Shown: piece by piece, positions 53,495 through 64,000 of the stretch
Numbering within the stretch: position 1 is the first letter of the stretch
Layout: each line of letters begins with the position of its first letter
From: Bryoerythrophyllum caledonicum
Taxonomy: Eukaryota; Streptophyta; Bryopsida; Pottiales; Pottiaceae
DNA length: 64,000 bases
Reading direction: 5' to 3'
NCBI GenBank assembly: GCA_963971425.1
Contig: OZ020525.1
Coordinates: 9,965,560 to 10,029,559 of the forward strand
Program-made: the position numbers and the translations under genes
Notes under the pieces: generated by a model
The model's database searches: none
Seen by the model: the letters and a program-made list of their open reading frames with translations, nothing else
What the model was told of the DNA's origin: nothing

Positions 53495-55100
53495 TTAGTT
53501 AAATTTGTGTATCGCAATTCTAGGGTGGGCCATGGATTTTGGGTAGAGATTGGTTGTTTTCCAATCTTCTTTTATGTAGGAGGATTGACATGGCATTGTG
53601 TATTGCAATGGTAGTAAGATATAATGCAATTGCGTTATAGTGACATCTTTGTGTGCCACAATTGCAAAGAAGTAACCAATGAAGTATTGTGTTTTCTTGT
53701 GGATTGTTATTGAATGTGCCCGCATTCATTAAAATAAAGCATTGAAATTTTCTAAAGGATGTAATTAGTTTTTTAATTTCCCACACTGCCTTGTTATATC
53801 TTTTGACAATTAGCAAATATATGTGATGTTGTTGGGATTTTAGTATTACATGTACCCAACAACATCACATATATTTGCTAATTTGGATTTTAGTACCCAA
53901 GTGTCCGGTTTGGTAGACTTGCAAATAGGGCATGTAATGAAAGGATATATTTCTATTCCAAAAGAAAGTTTTTTGAGGCATTTCCCAAATAATGACTTGT
54001 GCAAAATTCAATGAGTCACGATTTTGTGAGTTGGTAATAGTGGAATTTTTCTAAAAGTTATTTGAGAGTTCATTGTCAATTTCTTTGATACCAGTCTATT
54101 TTTCAAACATGGAATTTTTCAAACTCTGCAATGTTAATTTCTAGATTGTGTTTTTAAATGTATGTGAATAAAAATCTCATGGGTCCCTTGTCTAGTATGT
54201 CTTCCATGGAAGCCCATTTTTTTTGAAAGTAATAAGGCGTTGTGTGGGCGTGTTCAGATGCATGTTTGGCATTATTGTGTTCTTTATCATTGCTTGTTTT
54301 AGCTAATTGATTAGCTTGTTCATTTCCATTAATGTTGACATGGGCTTTTACTTCGTATAAGTGTGTGGATTGTGTTTGTATTTGGAGTAGTTGTACCATA
54401 GTTGCTAGAATAGTTTGGTTAGGGTGATTGTTATGGAGGGTTGGATGTTATATTTGTGTGTTTAGTGGTGTAAAGCATATACACATTCTGTAAAGATGTG
54501 TGCAAGTTTGTCCGGATATTTGCCAGTGAGAATCCTTAGCGTTCTATGGATGGCCATCATTTCTACTCTAATTTTAATGATTTGTAATCCATGTAGTCTT
54601 TTGACAAATTTAATATCTTTCATGGCAATGATGGATGCCATAGTCAACTTTTTTCCTATGCCAATTTATTAGACAAACCTCTTTTGAATAATCTATCTGC
54701 GTAATAACAATGTTATGGCTTAAATTTAAGGGGATAAGTTGTGCTATAGTCAAGGAGTGCTATTGGATTTGTAATTTGAGTTTGGTTTGCGTTTGGATAT
54801 GTTAGTTTTTTCTAGTGTTTGCTAAGGTTTACTGTTATTGTTGTGGGGATAGATGGAGCAATTCTTGTGTACAATTGTTGTATATTTAGATTTTTAGCCA
54901 TTTGTGTAAGTTGGTTTAGTTGTTGTTGATTACCAATGTTGCTGTTTTGGTGATGAATACAAATTATTTTGAGTGTGGAGATTTCTTTCCTAGGTTTTTG
55001 GAGTTTCTCTAGTATATTACATATTGTATGAGTTACTCTATTTGCTTCAAATAATCCAATCAGGTGGAAATCAAGGAAGGGACCCATGTAGGCTACCATG
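53495..55100 (-). pseudogene. Decayed retroelement RNase H region
   Basis: Pieces in minus-strand order: 55099-54812 (ANRVTHTICNILEKLQKPRK), 54647-54462 (RVEMMAIHRTLRILTGKYPD, HIFTECVYALHH), 54399-54154 (VKAHVNINGNEQANQLAK) and 53816-53520 (LLLCNCGTQRCHYNAIA). The second and third match RNase H motifs: the Glu helix, then IFTDxxxAL with Asp replaced by Glu, and HxxxxGNExADxLA with Asp replaced by Asn. The enzyme would be dead. The element family is not resolved; a non-LTR element with RNase H is likely. A perfect hairpin (53811-53880) sits within the region. Confidence 0.6.
53811..53880. other. Perfect 26-bp hairpin with 18-nt loop
   Basis: 53811-53836 (TAGCAAATATATGTGATG...) is the exact reverse complement of 53855-53880. 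Sequence right after it repeats part of the loop (ATTTTAGTA). Either a small inverted duplication made by template switching or a small-RNA-like fold. Confidence 0.85.
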
Positions 55101-56980
55101 GTGCATCTTTATGACAATTTTTTGAAATTTGTGATCAAAGTTGAGATTATAGGAACTTGACAATGTATGAAGTTACATGATATATAATGTATAATTTATG
55201 AAGTATAAAAGATCTCCTTGGAGGGAAATCGTGCTTTATAGATTGTGACCAAAGTATTTGACAATTTTCCACTACAAAAAACTTTAGCTTGGCTCTAAAG
55301 GCATGAAATAATTAAATGTTGAAATAAGTTACATCAATGTTCCTATAAATTTGTACAAAGACAAAGTAGAATTTAAGGATTCAAGCTTGCTTAGAGGATA
55401 CATTTGGTAGGTAAGTAATTTGCATCACATGTCTACATATTGGATTGAAGATCTAATTTTGAATCTTTTGATCAGTAAACATGATGGGGTTTTTTTTGCT
55501 TTTAAGAGATAGAATTGTGTTTACTAGGCTTTGGAATTATCATTTTTTTAATTAATTGGATTTTTTAATTTGTAAATTAAATGACAACTTTGTTGATGGA
55601 AAAAAGTTAATTTCATATTCATTATGCATAAAATATATGGAGAAGATTCAAAATCTTTGCTTGAATTTATTTGGAGGATAAGGTTCTAAACCAAACGTTT
55701 TAGAAATTGTTGGATGCTATTTTGTTCCAATCTTATTTTAGACATAAATTATTGATATGTATTGTTTTAATCTCTACTAGTTTAAGAATTATGTATCAAT
55801 GGGACAAAATGCTAATATGAATATTTATTATAAATATTTTTTGTACCTAAATATTGTTACGAATTTAATACCTTCACATTCTTCTTTTCTACATCAAGTC
55901 TTCTTTGAATTATAGGCAATTATTACCAAGTTTTAAACTTAAGCAAATACATAGTTATCAAATTTTTCATAGAAGAAGCTAAAAACTATAAATGAAGCTA
56001 AGAATCAAGGAAAAATCTCAAATTAATCAATATCTATGTTTCTACAACCGCAAATGTAAATTATTTATAAAACTTGTAAAACAACAATTATAGCTATTAG
56101 CACTCTAATATCCCATGTAATTTATTTATTAAATTTTTTTGATTGAATGACTTTTATATGCATAATCTATTCTGTAACTTGAATTCAACTTTAAACAAAA
56201 GTCTCAAAAAAATGTTTGAACAAAATTGTAATATGATTTATAAGCATGTCAACATCAATGATTCTATTCTAAAAATTAACCTTATTTGTATTGTAATAAA
56301 TGCTAAAATGTGAAAGGGTAGAAGAATCATAGCTAATTGTGTTATCCGCAAAGTACCCCAAATCCTCAGTTTCTAACCTGTCAAATGGAAAAGCCAGGGT
56401 CGCCGAGTCCACTGGCAGGTTTCACTGTAGACCTAGAATAGAACACTGGATAGACTAGTTTTTGAGCCTTAGAATTCCCAAACTCGAGTTTGTGCCTGGC
56501 TTTTATTTTAAGCAATCATTGACCCTTCACATCATGCACAACTCTAGGATGTAGGATACATGCCAGAGTGTCATGACGTTCATGATTGTTCTTGTGTTTT
56601 CTTTGGGAGATTTGTGCCACTTGTGCCATAAATAACACCTCCTCAAAACCCTCAAACCCTGAATTTTTTTCACAGGATTACTTTGCGGCTACACTCAAAT
56701 ATAGGTTAGATTCTCTTTTGCATGAAAAATGAGGACAAAAGACGGGTTCCCTTTACAAATAACGGTAATGGACAACAAGCTTGCTTATCTTATTTGTTTG
56801 AGCATTAGTCTAGAGTTGTCCGCCATGCTCTTCTTGATCAACCCCTAATTTAAGACTAAAAGTCCCAAGGTGGGCTTCTAATGATTTTAGGTAGCTTACA
56901 TTGGTGTCAATTTTGATCATGAATTTCTGAAATTTATATTGGAGATGTGGATAATTGGAGATGTGGATAAGTAGTAGTTT
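55101..56980. other. AT-rich stretch without recognised gene
   Basis: No ORF of note. A less AT-rich patch at about 56380-56450 could be a small exon on the minus strand (frame KPASGLGDPGFPFDR), but nothing supports it further. Confidence 0.4.
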
Positions 56981-57348
56981 TGTAGGTTTCTTTATCTTTA
57001 TCTTTTTAAAATGAATATAGAAAACTAAAGTTACATAGCTTTAAAATTTATATAGGAAAAGTGGTTAGGGTGGATAGGGTAGTGTAGACGTGAATAGTAC
57101 CATTACAAAAATTTGAACAATACTATTGTAAACGACAGTTCGCACTGAAGGAAAGCTCTTGACTTTGTGGGTTTTTTTAAATCTTTTTCTTTTTATAATG
57201 AATATAGAAAACTAAAGTTACACAATTTTAGATTTTATATTGAAAAAGTGGTTAGGGTGGATAGGGTACTTTAGACTTGAATAGTACCGTTACAAAAATT
57301 TGAACAATACTATTGTAAAAGACGGTTAGCATTGAAGGAAAGCTCTTG
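56981..57348. repeat. Direct repeat pair of about 180 bp
   Basis: Copies lie at 56981-57161 and 57166-57348. Both contain AATGAATATAGAAAACTAAA, GTGGTTAGGGTGGATAGGGT and ACAATACTATTGTAAA and end AAGGAAAGCTCTTG. Non-coding. Confidence 0.85.
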
Positions 57349-57793
57349 GCAACCTTCAATTTCTTTAAAAAAAAAATTTACTTAAAAACACATAGAAATT
57401 AAAGACTTTACTATATTTCAAATCTTAATGCTTTTCTCAATAGAAGAAGGCATAATAATATAATATTTCTATCTACCCTTTAGATTTTAGATCCAATGAT
57501 TATTTTCTATTTAAAAAAATAAATTGATTTCCTAACGAAAAGGCTACCTATACACCCCTAGTCATTGCAAGTCCATTTTTCGTATCCTAATCTCCTCCAT
57601 TACTTGTGATTTTTGGCGTACAATGACCCTAACAAGGTAGAACATAGATATATAAACTTTATCTAATGTGAAGTGGAAAAAACATTCAAGCATTGTCTTG
57701 AGTCAAAGGTCAAAGTACACTATATCCGTGTAGGGAAGAAAAAAACTATACATATAACATGGACATGGTCATCGTACTTTGACTCAAGATAAT

Positions 57794-58008
57794 TTTCCTA
57801 CTACGCACTACTACGCATTTTCCTACTACTACGCAATACTATCGTATTTTCCTACTACGCACTACTACGCATTTTCCTACTACTACGCAATACTATCGTA
57901 TTTTCCTACTACGCACTACTACGCATCAAGATAATGGCATGTTTTCCTACTACGCACTACTACGCATCAAGATAATGGCATGTTTTCCTACTACGCACTA
58001 CTACGCAT
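57794..58008. repeat. Minisatellite of TTTTCCTACTACGCACTACT units
   Basis: Alternating longer and shorter units built from CCTACTACGCACTACTACGC, some with a CAAGATAATGGCATG insert and some with AATACTATCGTAT. Higher-order repetition is visible. There are no evenly sized unique spacers, so it is not a CRISPR array. Confidence 0.85.
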
Positions 58009-59029
58009 GAAGATACTATACATGTGTCTTACAATTTGTACAATAAAAGTTTACAAAAATGTTTTGAATTGCTTCTTGAGGTAAATAACCTATAATAGAA
58101 AATAGTAAAAGTTGCAATTAGTCTTGCAACATCTCATCTTTGGGGTTCTTCAGGGGTAAAGGGAATGTCATCATATATGCAAATAAGTGGTCACTTTTTG
58201 AAAAAACTTACACTTAGCATCAAAAAGTTCAAAAGTAACTAATTTTAACCTTGAATAAAAAACCACAAAATGCTTAATTTTTCAAATTTCATCATACCAG
58301 ATTGAAAATTCTCAGATTCATCTATTCTTCTAGCAACCTTTGGAAGTCTATGTCGAAGTGTGGTATATGGTAATACTAATCAGTAAATGAAAACTGAAAA
58401 TTTCACATAATATTGAGTAATCTGATATATGGTAGGCCTTTACAACCTTCTCAAAAATATTATGACATAACTAACAAGCTCAAGCTAAATTCGACTAAGA
58501 CTAATCAAATCGATTTTCAGCTAATTTCAATTTCAATTTCAAGTCATTGAATACTTGAAATTGAACCAATTAGTACTAAGCATTGGCAATTAGTTTTCCC
58601 ATGTATTTGGTTGTTTGGAGAATTGGTAAAAATTGCATAAAAATTGATAAATCCATAGAAAAGAAGACATGGAAGATTGAGAACAACTAGATCACAAGGT
58701 GTCCCAACTTCAACTTTTCAAAACTAATTCAGTTTTTCAATGTCATTTGAAATACTATTTTAACTAGTTTGCATGGGACCTCAATAATTGCATGGCAGAT
58801 TTTCCACCAGATTTCAGACCTGAATGGTGCGTAATGGTCTGAATATACGCACAGAGATGGTGGAAGATGGTGCTTGATCGATGGGTTCTTTATCCTCATT
58901 GCTCCAGGGTCCAGATTGCTCACCTCTATATAGATTACAAGCATATAATATGTACACATGACAACATTTGCAACATTTGCATCTTTGCAACAATTCTCTT
59001 TTCTCTTATCAGTTGCCTGCCGGAGAGCA
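58009..59029. other. AT-rich stretch, no gene seen
   Basis: Mostly AT-rich with no supported coding region. It ends at the left arm of the large inverted repeat. Confidence 0.5.
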
Positions 59030-60300
59030 AGGCCACCTTCATGCTGCCGTCTAGGTCATGTCCCCAGGAATAACAATGGCGCTGCCCTGCTTGATGTTGT
59101 AGATGTCGATGACGTTGGTGATGGGAAAACTCATGAGAGGAGGAGGATGTTGGAGGACAAGGAAGAGGAGCCTGACCACCAGAGTCTAGGTTCATATGCA
59201 CATTCTGATTGTTCTGGCTCCAAGCTACTTGCAAGGCTAGGAACATGGCTCTCTAGTGTTGCTGGAACAGTATGGCATGCTGTTGGTTGGCTTCATTAAG
59301 CATCATTAGATATTTCTAACGTCTTGTTTCTTCCTCTTGTGCTCCCTTCATCCAAGTGAAATCCACAGCTTGTCAAAAAAGAACATGCCCAAGATCCAAC
59401 ACTATGTCATAAAAATATGCTAAAAATGAACGCAAGATTGGAAACTCTAGTGTAAAGTTATGTCTAAACATAATTACAGTATGAAGATATGTTAAAAATG
59501 TGTTATCCATGATGAAGTAAGAGATCTAAAGAGTCCATACTAGTGACTTACAGCTTGATGATGGTTCCCAAATATTTGGGTCTGGTCATGTGTCACCTGA
59601 GCATGGGTGAGATGGTGCACTAGCATTTGAACATAGCCCACATAACCAACTTGTTGCCCAAGCTAATCATGCCAAGTGCTAGTGAACCATCTCGCCCATG
59701 CCTAGGTGACGCTTAAACAGACCCAAATGCTTGAGAACCCTGCCACTTTCACATCATTAAGTTGTAAGTCACTGGTTTGGACTCTTTCAATCTCTTACTT
59801 CATCATGGTTAACACATTTTTAACATATCTTCAGACTCTATTTAATTTTTGACATACCATTATACCAAAACTTCCCGTCTTGTGTTTGTTTTTAACATAT
59901 TTTTACGGCATAGTGTTTGATCTCCGGCATATTTTTTTTTCCAAGTTGCAGATATTGATTGGATGAAGCAAGCACAAAAGGAAGAAGCAAGACATCAGAG
60001 AGATCTAATGATGCTTAATGAAGCCAATCAAAAGCATGCCATACTGTTCTAGCAACACCATGCACCCATGTTCCTCACTATGCAAGCTGCTCGGAGCAGG
60101 AACAGTTAGAATGTGAAGATGGATCCGCACTCTCTTGGTCAGGCTCGTCCTCCTCGTCCTCCAAGGCCATTGTTCTCACGTCCTCCTCCTCTCATGAATT
60201 TTTCCATCACCAATGTCATCAACATCAACAACATCAAGGATGGCGACGCCATTGTTATTCTTGGGAGCAAGAGTGGACGTCGGGCTGGAAGGTGGCCTTG
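59030..60300. repeat. Large inverted repeat (palindrome), 1.27 kb
   Basis: The left arm (59030-59655) and right arm (about 59665-60300) are diverged reverse complements. Matching landmarks: GGCCACC at 59031 with GGTGGCC at 60291; AAGCATCATTAGAT at 59297 with ATCTAATGATGCTT at about 60004; GTGATGGGAAAACTCATGAG with CTCATGAATTTTTCCATCAC. The centre is near 59660. ORFs over both arms are counterparts of each other and not evidence of two genes. Possibly a foldback element or an inverted duplicate of an old gene. Confidence 0.85.
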
Positions 60301-61094
60301 CACACACGTTGCCCATCCTACTTGGTGCACCTCTCCCGGTGAGGTCTGAGAATAGTCTCCGGCTAGATACGCCTGCCACATTGTTTGATTGGCGTAAATT
60401 GCTGGTTGTCCTGAGATGATGGCGCAAAGTTTTGTCAAGATGCAATGATTTTTATGAGGGAGAATTATGTTTTTTTCCTACAGCTTATAATGACTGGATG
60501 ATCACACCTGAAGCTTCGAAGCGGTTCATGCGGAGCTGATCTCTAGTGAACCAGATTCAGGTCTACAAGCCCAACTAACGCCTCAGTACCAAGTTGTTTC
60601 GATCTGACAAGGGCGTGAGGCGCATTTAAAGAAGCGAGAAGGATCTCGAGTAGTCGGAGGAAGTGCCATCGCCGTAGCCGAGGTCGGAATGGCTTCTGGA
60701 GACGCTCCAACTTACGGTTCTTCGTATGCAGTAACTGCTTCTTGTCGATACGATTCGGATGCAGAGGAGACAAGTTTCAGTAACTAAAAATTTGGTTCCT
60801 GAAACTTGGTTACTGAAGCTTGTTTACTGATCGTAACTGAAACTTGGTTACTAGTCGTAATGTTAGAGTTTCCGCTCTTTAGTGTACAGCTGTACTTGTA
60901 TTCTCTGTTAGTTAGGTACTTTTCATCTTTTACCTCGACGACCTGTTCGTCACCTTCTGTATATATTCTCTGTCGATGAGTAAAGACCTGAGTTCGCACC
61001 CCAGCAACTCCGTGCTCGTGAAGGCCTGTAATCGTTACACGGAACTCAATCGTAACTTTAGTTTCAGTAACCAGGTAGCAGTAAGCAAGCAATA
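60301..61094. other. Region between palindrome and repeat, no certain gene
   Basis: A moderately GC-richer patch at 60590-60780 contains a short ATG frame (MASGDAPTYGSSYAVTASC, about 32 codons). Just after it (60780-60860) the motif GAAACTTGGTTACTG is repeated several times. No gene can be claimed. Confidence 0.35.
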
Positions 61095-61432
61095 CCTCTA
61101 AGTTGGAGGCAAATAGGATAGTTTAGAACCGGAGGGCACCTCTCTCCATCCACGTCTGAGCTTCTACTTGTCCGGCGGGTCATCATTCGTAGAAAGTTTA
61201 ATTTAGTTAAATAAAATCAACACACAAGCAAGATATAACATAGATTTCAATGAAAAATTATGTAATACTAAATAAATAAATGAATAGAACCTGAATGAGT
61301 TATCAAGTTCTCAAGAAATGATTTAATATGATCATATGGAAGTGATCACAGAAAACTGGATGAACTCAGGCCCACTTCAGACCAGCGACTGGACAAAATT
61401 TTAATGTACGGACCGCGAGGATGAGGCTCTGT
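61095..61432. repeat. Dispersed direct repeat, copy 1
   Basis: From CTCTAAGTTGGAGGCAAATAG to GACCGCGAGGATGAGG; partner at about 63312-64000. Shared landmarks include CGGGTCATCATTCGTAGAAAG and CCCACTTCAGACCAGCGACT. Could be long terminal repeats of an unrecognised element, since they lie in direct orientation about 2.2 kb apart. Confidence 0.65.
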
Positions 61433-61871
61433 GGAATCTACACAATCAATAGGTTACTATACTGTCCAATAACTGGCCCGAAGTGGGCTGCATGTGATGT
61501 GCAGTAATTCCAGCTGCTCAAACAAAAGTCAGAATGATCAGTTTCAGTTTCTTTGACGGTAAGTTTCAGTTTCGAAGTTTCAGTTTCTTTGATTGTAAGA
61601 GTGTAAGTTGTGTGTTTGGAGGTCATGGTTGGGGTTTAGTTTTGGATCACTTGGACATGTTTGCTGAGTTTCACTTTCTTTCATAGTCAAAGCTTCACCT
61701 TACTCGGCGTGCAGATAGGATCAGGTCGGCATTGACCCAACATCGGTCAAATTGACATGCAAGTTTCCGACGAAAAAATCCCAAGGATACATTATTCAAG
61801 TCCACATAACTAAGAAGTTTTCGGTGAAGTTTCCGGTCTAGTCGGTCCTCCTCTATTCAGTCAACTTATGG

Positions 61872-62046
61872 CACTACAAGAAAACAGGGTGTTTAGGAAT
61901 GTTTTGAAAAATTCCTAAGCAACGCCTAGGGGCTTGCTTTTAAGAAGAAGCAACAGCTGTAGCGCGGTTTTATGTACAAAGCAAGCCTTTAGGCGTTGCT
62001 TAGGGATTTTTTGAAATGTTGCTACACACCCTGTTTTCTTGTAATG
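61872..62046. mobile_element. CACTA-type MITE, 175 bp
   Basis: The left end CACTACAAGAAAACAGGGTG and the inverted right end CATTACAAGAAAACAGGGTG match the CACTA (En/Spm) terminal consensus, with one change on the right. Longer inner complementarity exists (CCTAAGCAACGCCTA with TAGGCGTTGCTTAGG). Flanking 3-mers are TGG and GGG, fitting a 3-bp target duplication with one change. Confidence 0.85.
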
Positions 62047-62416
62047 GGGGTAGAGGCAACTCGTTCATCGTCACAGTATAACTGATGTGAGAGCATTGCT
62101 CTCACAATAGTAGTGTCGTTACCCCACACACACTAAGTTATGCTGCAGCAATTAGAAGTAGATTCAGCTTGTGGTCACCTCCTTTGACGACAGCACGAGT
62201 ACCTCCCTAGTATCACAAGGGTAATACATGAGGACCACAAGGGTAGCAGGCTAGTATCACGCAAGCAATAGCTGAGATCCAGTGACTTCCTGTGAGTGAT
62301 GCGCTCAAAATCGAAACCAACCCCATCTTAGATCACACAAGGTTCACTATTTGGTGATTCACTTTTCAATTCATGTGGCAATTGTTAACTTGACATTGAC
62401 ATTGTGATTGATGCAG

Positions 62417-62995
62417 GTGGGCTCACAATTACGCACACTTTGATCGGAAAGCATCCAGTTCAAACAGTACCTTGTTTGTCAGATTCAAGGACTTTGTCCA
62501 CGCCGAACAGGCTGCTAGCACCGACAAATTCCTCGCCGATTTGAACTCTTTCTGGAGTTTTTGTGGTGGATTCCTACATTTTCTAGGTGTGTGCATGTTA
62601 CGTTGTTGAAATTTCTTATTTTCAAATCTTTTTCAAAAACCTCAATTTTTTAAGGACTTTGAAGCATCTAATTGGATGGATGGAATTTCATCCGCACTTT
62701 TTAATCCATTTAGCCAAAATACAAAACTTGAATAGTAATATTGTAAACTGAATGGTTTTTCATCTTCATTGCTTCGGATGATCTCCAGGCTCCTATTTCA
62801 GTGGAAGAAACGATTTTGAAAGTTGAGATCATCTTCCTGATCAGCAGGGCGGTTCTTTCTAAAGATGTTACAATGAGTACATCTCAGCCTTACCTTGAGG
62901 CTCCACAAGACATTGCACATTCGATCGATCCTCCCATTGAACCTGATCAATCGGGTCGTGTCCTCACCATCTTGAATCACAAGTGTCAAGTGTGA
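62417..62995 (+). CDS. Two last exons of an unrecognised spliced gene (partial)
   Basis: Exon 1 is 62417-62586, after ATGCAG and before GTGTGT; exon 2 is 62802-62995, after TATTTCAG, ending in TGA. The 215-bp intron has proper GT-AG ends and joining keeps the frame. Exon 1 encodes WAHNYAHFDRKASSSNST, then LFVRFKDFVHAEQAASTDKF and LNSFWSFCGGFLHFL. Exon 2 encodes VEETILKVEIIFLISRAVLS and ends in a Pro-rich part (IDPPIEPDQSG) and KCQV. I do not recognise the family. Upstream exons are not found; a CACTA MITE lies about 370 bp upstream. Confidence 0.5.
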
Positions 62996-63170
62996 ATCCA
63001 GCTCACTCCAGTTCCGCTAACGAGACCAGCTTTTCCGAGCTGCCGAGACCATGATTCCTCCATGTCAATGATCGATCCACCCCCCGAGACGTGCACACTG
63101 TTCATCTCCAGCCAAACTAGTTGCCAATCAGTCTGAAGCATATTTATACACACAATCATAGTTTTTCTTT

Positions 63171-63272
63171 AGTCGCGAGCCTAAGCACTCTTTTCTCTCA
63201 CCATTTGGGCGATGGCTGGAGCGCTCCAGCAATCGCCCAACTAGTAAGAGAAAAGAGTGCTTACTCGCGACT
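63171..63272. other. Near-perfect 102-bp palindrome
   Basis: AGTCGCGAG...AAGCACTCTTTTCTCT on the left pairs with AGAGAAAAGAGTGCTT...CTCGCGACT on the right, and the centre GGCTGGAGCGCTCCAGC is itself self-complementary. Could be a miniature element or a hairpin RNA source. Confidence 0.85.
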
Positions 63273-63311
63273 GAAGAAGATCGTAGCGACAAGGAGTTAT
63301 TGAAACTGAGA

Positions 63312-64000
63312 GCTTCTAAGTTGAGGGCAAATAGAAGAGTTTAGAACCAAAGAACACCTCTCTTTGAGCTTCTACTTGTCTAGCGGGTCATTATTCGTAG
63401 AAAGTTTAATTTACTTATATAAAATTAACACACTGCAAGTAAGGTTCAACATAGAGTTCAATGTGAAAACATTCATACTACTAAAATCATAATCTACGCA
63501 ACGAACCACACTATTGAAACGTTGCAGTCAACCGCGCAGTGAATCATGAACTTACCTTTTCTTTTTTATAGTTTGTAACATTAAAACTACATTAAAATGG
63601 TTGGATTAATGCGTTGCAAAGCAGGCGCCATACATACTACTAAAATCATAATCTACGCAACAAACCACGTAGCAATCAACGAAGCAGTCAACCGTGCTGT
63701 GAACTATTGAAACATTGCAGTCAACCGCGCAGTTAATTGCGCAGTCAACCGCGCAGTGAATCATGAACTTACCTTTTCTTTTTTATAGTTTGTAACATCA
63801 AAACTACATTAAAATGGTTGGACTAATGTGTTGCAAAGCAGGCGCCAATTGCTAATATAACAATAAATAAATGAATGAGTTATTAAGTTTTATAGAAATG
63901 ATTTAATATTAAAGAAGTGATCACAGAAAACTGGCCCACTTCAGACCAGCGACTGGACAATATCCAAATGAATGGATCACGTGGATGAGGTTAAGCATAT
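63312..64000. repeat. Dispersed direct repeat, copy 2, with internal tandem duplication
   Basis: Partner of 61095-61432. Within it, 63466-63632 and 63633-63847 are tandem copies (CTACTAAAATCATAATCTAC, then AGTCAACCGCGCAGTG, then ACATTAAAATGGTTGGA and GCAAAGCAGGCGCCA). The second copy has extra AGTCAACCG units. The window ends within the repeat. Confidence 0.75.

Noticed and set aside
57794-58008. Possible CRISPR-like array
   Set aside because: Spacing is irregular, the spacers are themselves repeated, and the sequence is eukaryotic.
58935-60445. Several ORFs of 70-110 codons on both strands
   Set aside because: They lie on the arms of the inverted repeat and mirror each other; no domain and no evidence of a gene.

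Overview
The window looks like nuclear DNA of a green plant, probably a streptophyte (a land plant or a charophyte alga; the sequence does not settle which). The evidence is a plant-type U2 snRNA with a TCCCACA promoter motif, TTTAGGG-type telomere-like repeats, a Met-tRNA-type retroelement primer site, and a captured fragment of plant glutamyl-tRNA reductase. Ordinary protein-coding genes are nearly absent.

Positions 758-47560 are a tandem array. Each unit carries one U2 snRNA gene on the minus strand. There are four full units (A 758-9136, B 9137-17202, C 17203-28609, D 28610-46969) and a truncated fifth (E 46970-47560). After subtracting the insertions I can delimit, every unit comes down to about 5.6-5.8 kb. 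All full units share an old minus-strand LINE-derived insertion, and a 46-codon single-membrane-helix ORF lies next to it. Flanks of the U2 genes fall into two types, in the order 1-2-1-2-2. Units B and D also share one Tc1-like insertion at the same site, so the array grew partly by copying already invaded units.

Each unit then collected its own transposons. A has a non-autonomous LTR element (5220-7509) and an insertion with telomere-like repeats inside its U2 gene. B has a TA-flanked MITE and a Mutator-type MITE with 9-bp target duplications. C has two Tc1-like DD34E elements with open transposase genes, a TTAA-flanked element and a 1.8-kb private segment. D has an 11.1-kb Ty3/gypsy-type element nested in its Tc1 copy.

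That nested element (31499-42592) is the most unusual object. In order it carries a captured HEMA exon fragment, tandem leader repeats, a Gag with two zinc knuckles, an aspartic protease, a complete-looking C5 DNA methyltransferase domain, reverse transcriptase, RNase H, integrase and a C-terminal PHD finger. A few stops and frameshifts break this copy. No LTR pair is visible by eye, although the ends are TG...CA with a 4-bp target duplication.

From 47561 to 64000 the sequence is AT-rich and mostly non-coding. It holds a decayed retroelement RNase H region (53495-55100), several hairpins and large palindromes (53811-53880, 59030-60300, 63171-63272), a CACTA-type MITE (61872-62046), minisatellites, and two well-formed exons of an unrecognised gene (62417-62995).
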